A stretch of 64,000 bases of DNA. Origin: an uncultured SAR86 cluster bacterium (lineage in GTDB: Bacteria > Pseudomonadota > Gammaproteobacteria > Magnimaribacterales > Magnimaribacteraceae). The stretch covers positions 180,483-244,482 of the forward strand of contig CALJVP010000002.1 in assembly GCA_937773605.1 (NCBI GenBank). Direction: 5' to 3'. Position 1 is the stretch's first letter. The number at the start of each line of letters is the position of its first letter. The notes under the pieces were generated by a model. The model did no database searches, was not told the DNA's origin, and saw only the letters and a list, made by a program, of their open reading frames with translations. Below are positions 63,066 to 64,000 of the stretch, in pieces. The position numbers were made by a program, and so were the translations under genes.

Positions 63066-63635
63066 TTAATTTAAATTTTTGTCTATCTTTTTAGAGACTA
63101 TTACCTTTGCCGGCCTTAAAACGCGATCTAAGATCATAAATCCTTTTTGGACTACTTCAATAACAGTGTTCTCTTCTCTAGATTCATCTTGAACTAGAGA
63201 AAGAGCTTCATGTTTTTCGGGATCAAAATTCTCACCTGCAGGATCAATGGAAGTGATGCCTGCTGATTTCAGAGCGCTTTCAAAGCTTTTAAAAGTTAAT
63301 TCTAAACCTTCTTTCATTGAATCTAGATCAGTAGCATCTTCAGATGAATCTAAAGCTCTTTGTAGATTATCACCTACTGACAAGAACTCTCTTGCTAATG
63401 ACTCCGCACCATATAACCTCGCTCTAGTTACTTCTTGAGCAGCAATTCTCCTAACATTTTGAACCTCAGCTTGGGCTCTTAAAACCTTCTCTTGCAGATC
63501 TTCTATTTGCTTATCAAGAGAAAGTGGTTCTTCTGTTATATTTTCTAGATCTTCGTCAGTGATCTCTTTCTTATCATCTACCAGAAAGCCTTCTTCTTCA
63601 GGGGCTTCTACAGTTTCTTTGTCTTCTTTTATCAA
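63066..63635 (-). CDS. grpE: Nucleotide exchange factor GrpE
   Basis: 189 aa; RAQAEVQNVRRIAAQEVTRARLYGAESLAREFLSVGDNLQRAL, VVQKGFMILDRVLRPAKVIVSK. Confidence 0.97.
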   Translation of the reverse strand: MIKEDKETVEAPEEEGFLVDDKKEITDEDLENITEEPLSLDKQIEDLQEKVLRAQAEVQNVRRIAAQEVTRARLYGAESLAREFLSVGDNLQRALDSSEDATDLDSMKEGLELTFKSFESALKSAGITSIDPAGENFDPEKHEALSLVQDESREENTVIEVVQKGFMILDRVLRPAKVIVSKKIDKNLN

Positions 63636-63658
63636 AATAAATCTCCTTACAACCCTCG

Positions 63659-63686
63659 ATATGGGGATATCGAATGAGGTTTCAAG
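63659..63686 (-). promoter_or_regulatory. Sigma-32 heat-shock promoter for grpE
   Basis: Minus strand CTTGAAA-N13-CCCCATAT. Confidence 0.85.
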
Positions 63687-63693
63687 GTTAAAT

Positions 63694-64000
63694 CTATTTT
63701 TTTATTGGCTTTACATACAAAACCATACTGTGATCGATGATTTCATAACCCTTCTCTTTTGCAATTTTATCTTGTCTGTCTTCAATAATGTCGTCTGTAA
63801 ATTCAATAATATCTCCAGTTTCTAGACATACCATGTGGTCATGATGGTCTGAAGGAGTTAATTCATATACGGCATGCCCTTCTTCAAAATTATGTCTAAT
63901 ACATATCCCAGCTTGTTCAAACTGTGTAAGCACCCTATAAACTGTAGCTAAACCTACTTCTTCTCCTGCACCAATTAACTTCCTGTAGATTTCCTCTGCA
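63694..64000 (-). CDS. fur: Ferric uptake regulator Fur (5' end outside window)
   Basis: Frame stays open to the window edge: AEEIYRKLIGAGEEVGLATVYRVLTQFEQAGICIRHNFEEGHAVYELTPSDHHDHMVCLETG. Confidence 0.95.
   Translation of the reverse strand, partial: AEEIYRKLIGAGEEVGLATVYRVLTQFEQAGICIRHNFEEGHAVYELTPSDHHDHMVCLETGDIIEFTDDIIEDRQDKIAKEKGYEIIDHSMVLYVKPIKK

Noticed and set aside
63694-64000. Fur lacks the second Cys of the CxxC pair (CLETG) and the C-terminal Cys pair of E. coli Fur
   Set aside because: Pseudomonas-type Fur has the same short, Cys-poor C-terminus, so this is ordinary variation.

Overview
A compact, AT-rich, gammaproteobacterial-type chromosomal window made almost entirely of housekeeping genes. 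A marine, streamlined SAR86-like lineage is only a guess. I saw no mobile elements, CRISPR arrays, rRNA genes, prophage or defence systems. From left to right it carries: infB(partial)-nusA-rimP-tRNA-fMet-tRNA-Leu-secG-tpiA-glmM(frameshifted)-ftsH-rlmE-greA-carB-carA (minus strand); map-glnD-dapC-dapD-dapE (plus); a POT transporter; an RDD protein; lptG-lptF; pepA-holC-valS; a membrane-anchored cold-shock-domain protein; a hupE-like/PPIase/elaA/tas operon; a glutathione peroxidase; rimI and a probable divergent holD; leuA with a candidate leader-peptide attenuator; a GPH-type transporter; an enoyl-CoA hydratase; tilS-accA-dnaE-rnhB-lpxB-lpxA-fabZ-lpxD-skp-bamA-rseP-dxr-cdsA-uppS-frr-tsf-rpsB (minus); dapB-dnaJ-dnaK-grpE-fur(partial). 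The strongest observations are: (1) a 22-codon ORF rich in Leu/Val/Ile upstream of leuA, possibly leaderless, whose stop codon is the bulge of a strong hairpin; (2) a gene order in which the rpsB...map block sits between dapB and carA, which are neighbours in Pseudomonas; (3) absence of pyrH and folP from their usual slots; (4) two consensus sigma-32 promoters; (5) an Ala/Glu/Pro repeat tail on ribosomal protein S2; (6) a +1 frameshift in glmM at a homopolymer; (7) an unusual U1:U72 initiator tRNA with its own promoter and terminator; (8) a probable divergent HolD. I found no clearly new multi-gene system.
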